DNA of 64,000 nt, taken from Prinia subflava (lineage: Eukaryota > Chordata > Aves > Passeriformes > Cisticolidae). Of the stretch, positions 25,701 through 38,700 are shown in pieces. The position numbers and the translations under genes are program-made. How positions within the stretch are numbered: the first letter of the stretch is position 1; each line of letters opens with the position of its first letter. Below the pieces are notes generated by a model. It saw only the letters and a list, made by a program, of their open reading frames with translations, was not told where the DNA came from and ran no database searches. The stretch is from assembly GCF_021018805.1 (NCBI RefSeq), contig NC_086247.1, positions 137,123,602 through 137,187,601 on the forward strand, read 5' to 3'.

Positions 25701-28700
25701 AAGACAGATATTTTTTAAAATATTTGGGTAGTTGCTTTCAGTGAAGTCAACAGCTCATGACTCCTTTACTAGCCCCTAAGTAGATCTTTAAAATCAGATC
25801 AATTACTGTGCATTAATTTTGTGCTTTCAGGCTGTGGTTGGTCACCTATGTGGGTCAGGAAAAGCGTTTTTCTCTGTACACAGTTAGCTAGGTAGATTCT
25901 GGTAGACTTTTAATTTTCAAACACAACAATTTTTATTGTTTTTAAAGAATCTTGTTTAAACACATCTTAAACTTTCTGAGGCAGTGTCTTGATTTCAGTA
26001 GAAACTTCAGACATCCAGCCAAGTCCACATCTGGCTAGTTCAAGTGTCTGAATTGCTGAGATGAGCCAACCCTCCAGTCCTCGAGGACTGACTTCTGAGG
26101 TGTTCAGGCCACTTTTAGGGTAACTGTATTAAAGACTGTGAGGGTGTCAGGAGGGAGCCAACATATGTGTGAGGAATAGACATCTACCAAAGACAGAGAA
26201 ATAGCTGGCACATCAAAGCAGATGGGTAAGGTCAATTGGGCCAACCAAGCTCATTACTTTTTGGACCCCCTGAAAAGTATTTATTTGCTTCTTTTGCTTC
26301 ATGGTATTGGTGAGTTAGAAATACACTTGAGTGAGAATAGGGAAAGCACAGTGTGCAATTCAGACTTTCTTTTCTCTTCTGCCTTACATGGGACATGATT
26401 AAAACTAATAGGTTTTTTTCAGCCTGGATTTTTCAGTGTTAGGTAATTTGTTTATTGTGCTACACTTAGGCATGGTCTCAATGGAACTTCTGAGCCTCAG
26501 ACCTTCTCCCTGTGTTGTACTGCTTCTGCAGAAGCATCCAATAACCAGCAGTGGTCAAGAAGACACCTTTCGTGGACAAACATTTGCCCCTAAGGACTTT
26601 CCACCTCCAGCACCTCAGTGCCTGTAGCCTCTTAGACTGGGAAACATCATACTTCCTGAATGATCATGTTTTACCTGTTTAGCATCACCATTCCCTGGGC
26701 CAGTACCATTGAAATCTCTCCTTGTATTTGAGAAGTTTGCAGCTGAAGTTAAATAGTTTATTCTATTACACTGAAAAGCTAAGCATGATCTCTATGTTTG
26801 GAAATAGCTGCAGAGAACATACCTGATAATCCAATGTTTCAAGGTGATTTCTGTTTCTACTCAGTTCCTCAGAGGGTTCCCACAACAGCCTGGGGTAAAG
26901 ATCTAGTCCTTTTGGTAATACTTGTTTTTATGCCTTGTTTTTCCCCAAAGAGGGTGTAGACCTGGTGTGCTGTCTTTCTTTGTATCTCTTTTCTCTTGTT
27001 GTTGAGAATTGATACTTGGAGTACTCTTTAATCCTTAGCTCAGCCAGGCCATCAGCCAGTTGTTGTCTCTCATAAGCTAATGAACTGTTTTGTGACCAAG
27101 TTTTATCCTTTATTAGGAAAGTCCTGGATTTCTCTTCTCTACTGTGTGGGCCTTGTTGGGCATAAAAATTCATTTGTTGTGATCAAATTTGTCTACAAAG
27201 GGTAAACATGTCTCTTTTTAATTGTGGATTACATTACACTGGATTACATTAATTTTTCATTACTTGATTTTAGAATACTATTCATTAGGCCAAAGGAAAT
27301 AGGAACAGTGAAGCTGGACCATTAGTAAGACTTAAGCAAAGGCTAGAATTTATGGTGAATTGCTGCGGTGTGTTTTACCGCAGTAAATAAATGCATTTTC
27401 AGGCCATGTGTTCAAGTCACTTATAAATAAATATTTCCAGAGCTGGTAGAATCTGTGGCATATCACTTTTTCTCTTTAAATTGGAGGAAATATATGACAG
27501 CTTCATGAAAATCTCATGGATGTTTATATTCCTCAAAATAACCTATTCAGGATGTCTTGTCAATAAATACTTGAAATCTCCCTTATGAACAGAGGAAGGA
27601 AAAAAAAGAGGGAAAATAATTGAAGATATATCCACAAAAAACATTCTAATTATGCATTCTTTTGTCAAACCAGAAAGATCTTGAAAGTTCTGCTTGCTTA
27701 ATCTCCAGTTAAATCTCTCAGGGGGCTAAATGACCCCACTATGAAATATGTATTCCATATAGAACTTTAGAGATCTGTTGTTACTGCCTGATGAAGATAA
27801 ATCCATAATGTAATAAAACCTAGTGATGGCAAAGCATTCTCATGAATGAAATTCGAGAAGTCTGCCCATTTATTTTACACTGGTGCTGCTTATTTTACAC
27901 TGGTTATGTGCTTATACTGGATTATGGTCTTCCAAAAGATTTTACGGGCAAGACATGTCTTTGCTGAAACACAGTCAGAGGTTTAATGTGTATTAATAGA
28001 AATTATAAGATAGGCAATGAAAGAAGCACCAATATCTACAGTTGAAAATATAGGGGGAGGGAAAAGAGGATTTCAGTAGACTGAATTTCTAGCTGCACTT
28101 TGTGTGGGTGATGAAGAAAAATTTGTCTTCTTCTATGAAGAAACTCAGAAGATCTTACTTAAATGGCTGCAAGGATTTTGCTTGTGACATACATCTTATC
28201 TGAAATGCATTGCTCCCAGCAGCAGAGTGCTTCCAATGCTGTGTACTGGGAGGTTGATTCAGTTCCAGTTCAGAGGCAAGAATAAAACCTACTGAGTAGT
28301 TGCTGTAGTATTGTGCAGCAAATGTGTGCTTTACAGAGGCATTTGAGCTAATGAGCTGATGCAGCTCTGCTTTAAAATTGTGATATTTCCAAGGGTAGCA
28401 GGGTTTGATGGTACTGTGTGCTCACAGGCCTATTATAGTAAGATATAATGTCTTAAAAAGCACATGTGGTTTAAAAAATGGGATGGAAATGGAGGGAAGT
28501 GTTCTTATGTAATTAGCCTAAGTATATATTCAGCTGTTATCATACCTCTAAAATGTTGTGTGTGGCTGCCCTGGAAATATTTGTGGATAGTAGAGGGCTG
28601 GATAAGGAGCTGTGCCTTTGCTAATATTGAAGCAGATGATGTGAGCTGTGACTCATGTTTCGAGCAGTGGTATGTGGTGCCCATAGTGTGCACAGGCTCA

Positions 28701-29444
28701 TGAATGCCTTCATTCATCCCATCTGTTAGGATGGCACTGTGCCCACATAGGAGGGGATTGGTCCCTTTCCTAGGAAGCGTGGTGCCAGACTGTTGTGAGT
28801 TTGGATGGCAGGCTTATCTAACATCGCAAACACCATCTCTGCTGCAGGAAATCCCTTCAGTGTTAGGGCTGAGGCGTTAATAGGTGACTTGGTGTACCCT
28901 GGAGGGTGTTTGACGTGTTGAACAAAACAACTGAAACACAGCAGAAGGAGGAAGGCTGCCCATCCCTCAGCACAGCAGGATACTGAGAGGAAGTATCTGA
29001 TGGCTTGTTGCATAGCAGAATTGCCTAGAGACAGCTCTAGACAGCTGTTGCAGTCAGGCTAGGGCAGATGGTGTTGGGCAGTGGAACAGATCAGATGGAT
29101 CTCTTCACAGTATCTCCTAGATGCTCGTTAATGGAATTAGCCCAAAAGACATTATCTTGAAAGGCTGCCTCATGTCCTGCCTTGAACTGTGCAGAGTATT
29201 GCAGAATATTCTGAAGTTCAATTAAAAAGTAAATAGTTTTCCTGTAAAGTTCTGTGGGTTAGGTGAGCACAATTTTAAGATGAATTTGGTTATTTGCAAA
29301 TGTGAAAAAAAATATTACTTTTGCATCACTTTTGTCTACCGTGGGTGACTTGCACCTCAGATCCATCAACAGATGATGCTGATGCTAAAATTCTAAGCTC
29401 TGAATTTAATTTCCATCTATATAACATGCATAACATTCCTGTCC

Positions 29445-29508
29445 ACAGCACTAGGAACTAGATGATCTTTAAAGGTCCATTCCAACCTAAACCTTAGCAT
29501 GATTTTAC
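29445..29508 (+). mobile_element. CR1 LINE 3'-end remnant, sense
   Basis: The segment actagatgatctttaaaggtc, allowing for small changes, is followed by ccattccaacctaaacc and a degenerate tail. This matches the last tens of bases of a CR1 element. Only about 60 bp is recognisable. Confidence 0.6.
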
Positions 29509-31346
29509 AACCAAGGACAAAAATAAGAGAAGTTCAAAATTTTTGAACACTTTGGAGCTTTTGGAGTTAAAGTCCTGCTCAGAATCTTTTGTGTTTAGTT
29601 TTAGGATTTTTAACACTGGCAATACATGTATTTTTTTAAGCTCTTGGGCTTCTGATCTTTTGAGACATTATAGAATTGCCCATTTCCTCTCAACATGAGG
29701 TATAGCAATTTGATGATTGTAGAGGAAAATGAGTTTTTGATCAACTCATGTGACTTCTATGGCTAAAGAATAGAAGTAAAAAGTACTTGTCTTAAATACA
29801 TTACAAAATTGTTACAGCTGGCTATGAAGTGCTTGGCTTAGTCCTCCTAATGCCGATTATTAATTGACATACAGTGAAGCAAATTCCCTAAAATAAATGC
29901 TGTAGTGTCTTTCTAGTCAATGGAGATGTGTACCTGAAGCCTTTAGGCCAAGCTCCTGTTCAAGTAGCTGAAGCTGAGCTTTTTCAAGGTACTTGTTTTT
30001 AACCCTGGGCTATCTGTGGAACTTGCATTAGTAGGCTCCATTTACTAGATCCCCTAAAACATTGCAGGAAGAAATTAAATATTTGATTTAGGCAGACTGA
30101 ATCCCAGTCAGTTTTGGGGAAGTGCACAGTATTAAGGTATTTTTGCCTGGATCTGGTGCCAAGATGAAGGGCAGAATTAACCATCTTTTAATGTGCACAG
30201 TAAAGTTAATCTGGAAGACAAAGGAGCATTTTGCGATGCAGTTTTGCTCACTATTAACATTATGGGGCTGTAATAAGGTGGTAAGGTGGATTTTTTTTTT
30301 TTAGGAATCATTCTAAATGCTGTTTATCTTTTAAGAAGTAAAGGCAATGAGCCTATAAAACTCATTAATTCCCTTTTTTTTTATGTGGACAAACTCAGTT
30401 ATGTTTTTGAATGTTCAATTGTTCAGTGTTAGTTCTCTTTGCACTTTTACTTTCCTAGCTGTTCCGATAAGGAAAATTTGCTGTAATGTGTGAGGTGCTT
30501 TTATTGACTTCAGCTGTTTTCTTTGGAGTGTGTGTGTCTGTTCATCATGTCAGATGAATAGCTGAGCTGGCTGATTGCTGTGTCAGCTTAGGCTAAGTCC
30601 CTCGTCCGTGTCCATAATCCTCCAGCTCTAAACACACTTGACAGTTAGCTGGTGACCTTAGGAAGTCTTTTCATCTCTGACTCCACAAGTGCTAGCGTGA
30701 CTACTGGAACAATGTTTTGGCAAGGACAGTAATAGCTTAAACCACATTTTGTTTAAAAGCAAACATCTAAACGCATTTGTCCAAAAGACAAAGACGAGTC
30801 ACAGTTCATGAAGTCTCACGCACAACTGCAGTAACTGGGACATGAACAGCCATTGTTTGACTTATCTTCTTCTGGTTTCCAAATAATTTTCCCCAGATCT
30901 TTTGATTTAAGTAGCAGAAATTGATGTCTTGTATTTAAGTGGATGCCAGGAGCAGGCAAAACTGATGATAGCACATTTCTTTATGTATAGTAAAGATGTC
31001 TTGTTCCATCCATCAGCAAAACCCCCCAGCATTTTTAAGACAATCATGGTCTAATGCATCATAAATGCAAAAAGAGAAAACAAAACATTGTCAGATTTTT
31101 GGTGGGCAGGGTAGTCTTTTAGAACTGAGGGATTCCCTTGTTCTGCTGAGAGCAGCCTGGATATGTGGGTGAATCTGGTGCTCATCCTACACTCCTGACT
31201 TGGAGCTCAGCAACCTTTTGCTGCACATTTGTTGTAAATTGAAGAAGACTTAGCTCTGTGGATAACAGAATGGGGGTTTTGATAAGGTAGAAGAGGCTGA
31301 TACAAAACAAACCCAATACTTCTCTGTGTTATGTTCCTCTTCTTCT

Positions 31347-31431
31347 GTTTGATTTTTTTGTTTGGCGTTTGTTTGGCTGGTTTTGTGTGTTGTGGTTTTG
31401 TTTTGGTTTTTTGTTTCTTGTTTGTTTTTTG
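31347..31431. repeat. G/T-rich low-complexity stretch
   Basis: The + strand is almost entirely T and G in runs such as tttgtttgg and ggttttgttttgg. Open frames across it, such as a lysine/threonine/glutamine-rich one on the - strand at 31250-31523, are products of the biased composition and not genes. Confidence 0.8.
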
Positions 31432-32644
31432 CTAGGGAGAGTGAAGGATGGAGTGCAGCAGTCATACTTTGGACCAGATTCTTTGCAAGAATTGTACTCC
31501 TCTTGGATTAAAAAATGGAGCAAGTCTTCCAGGGCAGTGTTTCTGTAGCCCCTTTGCTCCAGTCCATTAAAGATTGTTCCTTTAAAAATTCTGTTTAAAA
31601 ATTGTGCCTTTAAAATTCATGGTGCTTATAAGAGATGTAATTCTGACAAGAGCTTAGAGAGGGCAGTTACCTGAACATCCTGGTGAGCCCTGATGGGGAT
31701 GGGAATGACATGTTCTTAGAATAGCCTTTTGCAATGCCTAAGAAGAAAACAAAATGTACATATAGCAATTCTGGCTCTTCAAAGCCTGGGTCCATGGCAG
31801 ACCACGTGCAAGAAGAGGTAGAAATGGACACTGGCCCCTGTGAAAGCACTGTTACGATTCTCCATCGTATAAACAGTGGAAGGTCCAAAAGAGACACAAA
31901 CTCGGATGAAGTCTCACTTCTGCAGTATCCTTCACCACTCGGTGAAGGAGTAGTTAAAATGTGTCTATTTCAAGCAGGAAAATGAGAACAGTTTTCTCCA
32001 AGAGAGCCTTGCCTCTGCAGCCCTCCTGGTGAGCTGCCACGCCAGCTCACGCCAGGCTGCGTTTGAAGTGGTGGTTTCTTGGTTGATATCTAGCCAAATG
32101 CCTCAGCTGCTCATACAAATGATTCAATGCAAATCAATGAGATTTTCTAGACACAAGCAGTTAATGTTTCAACAAGCAGTGGCAGATGAAATTGCTGTGT
32201 CAGATTGCATGGCAAAGAGAGCTGTTGCCCTTGTTCAGAAAATTCTGTGCCTGGAGAGTTTTCAGACCTTCCCATTTCAATTATCTGAAAAATTCTGCTT
32301 TCAAATCAGCTTTGAAATGTTCAGAGTCTCTGTATGCCAGTCTTTTTTTGACATTGTTTTTCTTGTTTGAAAGAATCAAAGATGAAACAGTGTTTTCTAC
32401 CCTCTGGCAAACCTCAGGAGACAAGTTACTGCTACAGACTTTGCTCAGGTTCTGCAACTGTCCTAATGTATATTACTCTATATTAGAATAAGAGGTCATT
32501 GCTGCCATTCAGGTCTTTCTGAGAAATTTTTTGCTGGATGCTCTGTTTGCCCAAGTATGGTCATGCATATGTGGTTGGTTTTCCAGCTGATTTTCCAAGG
32601 AGAAAAGCTGCTGCCTTTCCTACATGCACAGTTTGTCAGAATCC

Positions 32645-32886
32645 CAGAAAATGTCTACATTGAAGCATGCCAAATCAGGAAAAAGTTCTTAACCCAAAGG
32701 ATGGTTGGGCAGTGGAACAGGCTCCCCAGGCAGTGTTCACAGCACCAGCCTGACAGAGTTCAAGAAGCTTTGGGACAATACTCTCAGGCACATGGTGTGA
32801 CTCTTGGGGTGTCCTTTGCAGAGCCAGTAGTTTGACTTGGTGATCCTTTTGGGTCCCTTCCAACTCAGTACATCCTGTGATTCTGT
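32645..32886 (+). mobile_element. CR1 LINE 3' fragment, sense
   Basis: The sequence includes gggcagtggaacaggctccc, a caccaggcctgacag-like segment, ttgggtcccttccaactcag and a final tgtgattctgtg tail. This is the order expected at the 3' end of CR1. It carries no intact frame. The + open frame at 32557-32835 simply runs through it. Confidence 0.8.
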
Positions 32887-34320
32887 GTCAGTCCAATAAC
32901 AGTGAAAAAAAGCAGATTAAATTTTGCAGCACAGTTTGATTCAGAAAATCATATTTTTTAAAAAATAGTTTGATTCTTCTCTATAAAAAAGCATTCCAGT
33001 GAAACACAGCAGCTTCCATCTCCCTCAGCCCACATCTGCCATTTTTGCCCCCCTCTTCTAAAGAAGGCTATGGCACCCAAAGGATGCAATCCTGGGCTTT
33101 TGGCCAATATCCTGAACTTGAATTCCCACATAGAAGAGCATTTACTTAGGAAAATAATATGTGGCAGCCAGTAGGCACAATACTACTGCTGCTGCCAGAA
33201 TGTACTGACTGTAAATGAAGCTATGACAGATGGCCTGAAGTGTTTCAGTGCTTGCTTTCTCTAGACCAGGATTACCTAATTAATTTGTGCTGTGTTGTGT
33301 TGGGTTGTTTCACCAGGTTCTGGTGAGACACATTGAATGCATGGGATCTAGGTTTGCTGGACCAGGCAGGGTCTACAGATGGGGTAGGGGCAGTTTTCCA
33401 ACAAATCCCTGGGACACCAGGTTCCTGGTGGGACCAGATGAGTGGGAAGGAATATGGGAACAACCCTCAGGACACCAGGGACAATATCTGCTGGAATGAG
33501 AAGAAATGGAGTCTTGATTCCATTGTGGCTGAGTTCACTGAGCAACCCTGTTTTAGAAAATAATATTTTACTTGGTAGTGAAGCTCCTATATGCACTGTA
33601 CGTACAGAGCTAGCTTTCTTTTACTGCTTATGGAGTGTTATCCTTGTGCATGGTCCTTGGTAGAGAGGGCAAAAGACTGGTAGGACAGTTTTTTATTGTG
33701 ATTAGAGAAATGCATAGGTGAAAAAAAGGTTATTTTCCTTGAGAAAGTGGTGATGCACAGCAAGATTTGATATAGCTTAGGTGAAATATATGGGGAAGAA
33801 AGAGTTAAATGTGTCATAAATATTTCATATTTTGGGTAGAAAGAGACTAGTGAAATAATGTTTAGTTTGGCAGAGAAAAATGAGCAGCTATCATTTAGCT
33901 AGGTTTATTAGGAGTGACTTTGAAATGTAACCTAGTAAATACATCCTATCAAACCAGAATTAAACCAGCTGCACAGGACTTGAATAGCTCAAGGAAAAAG
34001 TCCTTGTCTGTTCTATCCTCCTCTCTGGGTACATGTTTTCACTCAGTTAAGAAAAGTCAGTGGAACTGCATTTAAAAGTGTTGTCACTTCACAGTCTGTC
34101 ACAGGGCTTTTGCCAGCTCCCTTCAAAAAGGAGTTGGTGCCTAGAACTGTGCCAGCTGGTTGATCTGATCATCCCAACGCTTTACTAGAAAATCTAAATA
34201 TACAGCAGTACGAGCTGAAGTGTGTCTGCTGTCCTGTTTTGCAACTATTCTGCATTTGAATGAAGAACTACTTTCTCATGAAAGCAGTACTGAAGCTCTC
34301 TCTATCTTTCTGTTCTATAG

Positions 34321-34430
34321 GTTGTCATTTTGTATTTTGAGCCAAGTATATTTCGCTGTGTTCTCCTAAGATGGGTTCGTCTTCTGGGCTTTGCTACTGT
34401 TTATGGAACTGTGACACTCAAGCTGCACAG
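34321..34430 (+). CDS. GPR158: GPR158 internal exon (end of TM2, first extracellular loop, TM3), partial gene
   Basis: This 110-bp exon encodes 36 complete codons plus two bases. It starts VVILYFEPS, passes through FRC, and ends in GTVTLKLH and a split arginine codon (AG/gtattt). The acceptor is tgttctatag and the donor gtattt. It continues the helix of the exon at 5597 in phase 0. The cysteine after FR corresponds to the conserved class C GPCR cysteine at the top of helix 3 that pairs with extracellular loop 2. GPR158 is a neuronal class C receptor that scaffolds RGS7 and lacks the usual Venus-flytrap domain. The following exon, which should open in phase 2 with the start of intracellular loop 2, is not in the window. 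Confidence 0.9.
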
Positions 34431-35889
34431 GTATTTCACATTAATTTCCATCTCTGTGGGAGTATGTGCAATCTGTGGGGGTACTTAGATGGAAGGGCTG
34501 CAAATATCATCATAAACAAGTGCCGTTTCTGATTCTGAACCCACTGTGTATTTCTCCTCAATTTTCCTGCTCAAATTACATGCTACTAATCTGAGTTGAG
34601 AGCTATGAATGCTGAAAGGATTTGATAAAAGTATGTATACCTTAACTGTTAAATTGTGCAAGAACCCCTTTCACAGGAGGTAAATGTGTTTTCCTTGAAT
34701 ATAAAAAATACAGAAATATTCCTAGAGTGTTCAAAAGTTCCCTTGTGAAGCGTTCACAAGTAGAGAGATGTTTTTGAAGTGTTTAGACATAGCAATGGTG
34801 GGTGAAGCAATAGCCTATGGTGTATGTACTTACTGTGTTTCCTTATTGCTCTTATTTCAAGGGTTGTTTTCTTCAGGCAATCACAGCAGACAAGCTACAC
34901 ACTCACAAGCATCAGTACCTGCCAGCAAAAATATGAGGCAAATTCTGGGTTCCATGGGATTGGCAGTGCATTCACACATGACTCAGAGATTTAAGATTTA
35001 GAGGCCCAACTTCAATTCTCTTTCCTACACTTCCCTTAAAAATTGAAGCCTTTTCTGGGTATGCTGGATAAAATCCTAATACTTTTCCCTCTTTAAACTT
35101 TAATGAAAAAAATTAATGATAAATTCTGTAAGCATTTTTCTTCAAGCAAAGAGATAAGCAGTATATTGCTACTTGAGCATATTGGATAAAGTACACTCAC
35201 TCATCTTTTTATCTTAGTTTCATTACTGTGTTGGCATGTTAGAGGAGGTTTGATATTATGCTCATAAACTGAATGAGAACTAAAAATATCTTGTGTTGCA
35301 TGATGCATTATCAACTTGTCACATTTTAGGTGGAAACTCCTGTTTTCCCATTAAAACAGACTCCTTCTTGCAGCTCCCTTTAATTTGTGTCCCTGGTTAC
35401 AAGTGTACACTTAGGCTAATAAACTGTAATTGTAAAATTCTGTGTCTGGCCACATCTTTGCATTAAAATTGACCAAGAAAATCCCACACCCCCATAATAC
35501 TTTCTGGGATGAACAATTTCTGATGCAAAAAGTGAAACAAGTAGAGCAGTAGAGAAGAGATAGCTGGTGACTTTGCTTGGATGCCTTGTTATCTACAGCT
35601 CAGATAGATAAAAAGTCTAAGACCGTGGGTGGCTCATGTTGTCACTGCAGTTCTGCTATCCTAACAGGTTCTTTATATGATTGTATATGGTGTGATGAAG
35701 CAGCTACCTTGACAGGACATCTTCTTCCATTCACATTAAGTGAGGATAGGCTGCAAAATTGGGCAGGAAATCTGCTTTGCTCATTCAGCTGTTCGGTGTT
35801 ACTTGGCACCTGTGCTGACAGGGTCAGCAAACAAGAAGAAATTGAATAAGAAACCCAGAATGCAGTACATCCTCATCCTTGATCAAAGC

Positions 35890-36452
35890 AATGAAGGATA
35901 GCAGCAGACTGGATTGTATCAACAGGACAGTAGCCTGAAGGCTGAGGGAAGTGATTATTCTCCTTTACTCAGCCCATATCTGCAATGATGTGTCCAGATG
36001 TCAGTGAACTTAGATGAGCTCAGTGAAAAGCCATCAAAAGGGTTGGGGCTTGGAGCACTGGTCCTGCAAGAGAGGTTGGGATAGCAGGACTTGTTCAGCA
36101 TGATGAAAATACAGCATTGGAGGGACCTAACATGAGCTATCCAACAACTTCAGGGAGGTGAAGCTGTGTTCTTTACAGCAGTGTGTAGTGGGAGAACAAA
36201 AGACATTGACAAATTGAAATAGGAGATTTCAACTTTATACAATATGAATGAATATTGGGGTCAATGTTATACGAGGAAAGCATTTTCAGTGTCAGGGTGG
36301 TTAGCAGTGGAGCTGGTTGCTCATGAGGTTATGAATTTCCATATTTGGAGGTTTTCAAGACCCAGCTGGATAAAGCCCTGAGCAACCTGGTCTGGATTCA
36401 CTGTTAATCCTGCTCTGAGTGTTGGCTGGCCTTCTGAATAATTCTGTATTTC
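35890..36452 (+). mobile_element. CR1 LINE fragment, sense, ~560 bp
   Basis: The sequence follows the C-terminal reverse-transcriptase ORF and 3' region of CR1. It has an agcagactggattgtatcaa-like start, a ttactcagcccatatctgca-like segment, the tggaggttttcaagacccag segment, and a truncated end near aataattctgt. It has many changes and stops, so it is dead. Confidence 0.75.
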
Positions 36453-38104
36453 TTTGTGTAACACAAGGAGGGGAAAAAACCTATTTAGTGTGTTAATCTA
36501 GATTTACTTTCTCTAGGAATCTATCTTTTGTTTTCCACACAGATATCCTGACCATTCCTTTCCTACATTTGTGATAATGTGGTCATTTTTGGTACTGAAT
36601 ATCTCAGTCCCAGAGTGTGCCTTGCAAAAGACCGAGTCAAGTTAGATATATATTTTATTATACACATTAATACAAATTATGCTGTTAGCAACAATGTGAT
36701 GTTAATAGAAATTTGGTAGAAATTTTTGGCAGATCCAATTCAATCCACAGGTCTTAAAAGGCTGAGGAATGGCTTACTGCAGACTTCACAAATACTCCTG
36801 ACAAGCACTGCTTCCCTCCTGCAGCTAGGCTGTGTCCTGCAGGGGGCAAGAACCAATTGCCAGCAGAGAACATGTGATTTTTCTGAGTTAAATGGGAAAA
36901 CCAATATTGTGTAAAGATAGCTATTAATGATAATGAGAAAGTCTAATGCTCTAGTTTTCAACAAATGAGGTCTTTCAGTAGCATTGGAGCGTGAAGGTTA
37001 ACCAAAGCCAGGCAGAAGTCACTGGACACACCTAGGGTTTTTGTAGTTTTTTTCAATTTTCCTGTAGTTCCTCGCTTCCTAAGGAGGTCTCAGAGGTTTT
37101 GTTAGGGTCAAGCACCAAGGGGAAATCAGAAAAGAAGTTAAAAGCAGATGCTTAAGGAAGACTAAAAGAACAGGGAAGTCATGTACTGATTCATTCTTTG
37201 AACACCTGTCACAGTCAATTTTTACAGTGCCTCATCCTTAATTGCCTCTTTCTTATTCACTGTGCATTTTTAAAATAAGGAGCTGATGTTTATGGGGGTG
37301 GAAGGATGGGGGCATGGAAACGAGTTTAATTTAAGAAATCTAGATGAAGAGCTATGAACATAAAATACAATACTTTCCTTAACAATGGATTTTTCAAAAT
37401 AATTCTCTCAAGAAATAATGATGTTTCAAATTTAACCTTTTGGGTTTAAAGAAGCTGCTGATGTTGCACCTTTCAGTATATTAGTGGAACTGAAGACTCT
37501 CTTTGTCCCTTTTCAAGACCTGTATTTTATGAGCAGGTTATCTCATTATTTTTAATATTGTGTGACCATCTGTCACCTTCGTGTCAGGATTAATTTAGAA
37601 TCCTTAATTCTAAAGTATAAGAATGAAATGAGGTAACGTACATACAGACAAATGTATGCCCTTGTGTGCATATGCATAAGATAGTTTTCAGATATTTTAG
37701 GAAAAGGACACCCAGGCATGGGGTCTCTAGTTTATGGGAATCTCCATTTCTTACATTAGTAAGAGAACAGAGGAGAGTGGTAAAGTGAGGAGAATGAGAA
37801 GGTATGGGGAAGGTGATGTTTCAGGTATGAGAAACATGACAATGACATAATCCACACTTTTTTTGTGAGCAGTGATGGTGGGATGGAAGTGTTAGTGGGA
37901 GAACAAGATGTTAACACCATGATGCAATTCTGCATTTCAGCTAAATGCTGTGCTAAGATTATATTGCTGTGCTTTGCCATCTGGTACAGTTGGAGTAAGT
38001 AGTGGACCTTCCTACAGGTTTTGGAGGTGGTAAAGGAAGGAGAAGAAAAACAGTGTAGGTGGTGTGTGGGTGTTTAGAGGCATGTTTTAGTGGGGGACAT
38101 GGAT

Positions 38105-38200
38105 TAGTGGCTCATTTGGCAGTGTTAGATTTATTGTTGGACTTGATGATCTTAAGGGCCTTTTCCACCGTAAACAATTCAGTCTGTGCTTCTCTGAGTT
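38105..38200 (+). mobile_element. CR1-like 3' end remnant, sense
   Basis: The core is gttggacttgatgatcttaa followed by gggccttttccacc and a degenerate attc/tgtg tail. This is the common 3'-terminal phrase of CR1 copies. It is short and diverged. Confidence 0.55.
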
Positions 38201-38282
38201 GTGGTTCCATGTCTTATTGAAAAGGAGACTCATGCTAGCAGACAACCCAAAGATGATGTCAGCTTGCTTCTTGAAGCATCAG

Positions 38283-38700
38283 TGCTGAGGACATGGTATC
38301 CTGTTCCAGCCAGGACAGGGTTAAAGTTACCATCATCCAGGAGGGGCACAGCCAGGACCCTGGGGTTGATGGATATCACCCCACACCGTGTGCAGGGGGG
38401 GCTCAGGGTGGAGGGTGGGTGGCACGTGGGGACCACTGGCGTGTGAATGGTTTACCTAACTCATACAGTCTGGTTTTAGTAGTTTCTTACTGTTTCTTTC
38501 CTTATTTCATTGCTGTTTTGCTAAATTGTTCTCATCCTGCCATCTTTGCCTTTTTGTGCTTTCAGTTCTTCTCTTCATCCTGCCCCAGGGGAAGCTGGGA
38601 GGACGTGGGCAAGCAGTATGTGGTCTGGGGTTTTACAATGGGAACACTAAATTTGGGAATACCATTCCTAACCACAACACATGGCATATATGACCTCCCC
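38283..38700. mobile_element. Probable degenerate avian LTR fragment (ERV class III-like)
   Basis: The segment starting ctgttccagccaggacaggg and the GC-rich block after it (38330-38440) lead into a T-rich stretch around 38470-38560. It then ends near accacaacaca. This order resembles an old LTR of the kind common in songbird genomes. There is no clear pair, duplication or internal sequence, so the family and orientation are uncertain. The 136-aa + frame at 38293-38703 runs through it and has no domain that I recognise. Confidence 0.35.

Larger units (their letters stand above)
5666..34320 (+). other. GPR158 intron, 28,655 bp, with scattered old repeats
   Basis: The intron is bounded by gtaagt at 5666 and tgttctatag ending at 34320. 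It is AT-rich and appears non-coding. Recognised contents are CR1 fragments near 9.9, 12.2, 29.5 and 32.7 kb, an ATT microsatellite near 22.7 kb, and a G/T-rich low-complexity stretch near 31.4 kb. A CR1-style tail (repeats of attctgtg type) occurs near 17655-17682 without a recognisable body. A more GC-rich patch at about 6800-7250 carries open frames up to 143 aa on the + strand that I cannot assign. I saw no tRNA, snoRNA or microRNA hairpin that I could support. Confidence 0.75.

Noticed and set aside
31734..31985. An 83-aa + strand frame (lysine-rich start, then acidic)
   Set aside because: It has no domain and no splice or promoter context, and the overlapping antisense frame is equally open. 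It is probably chance.
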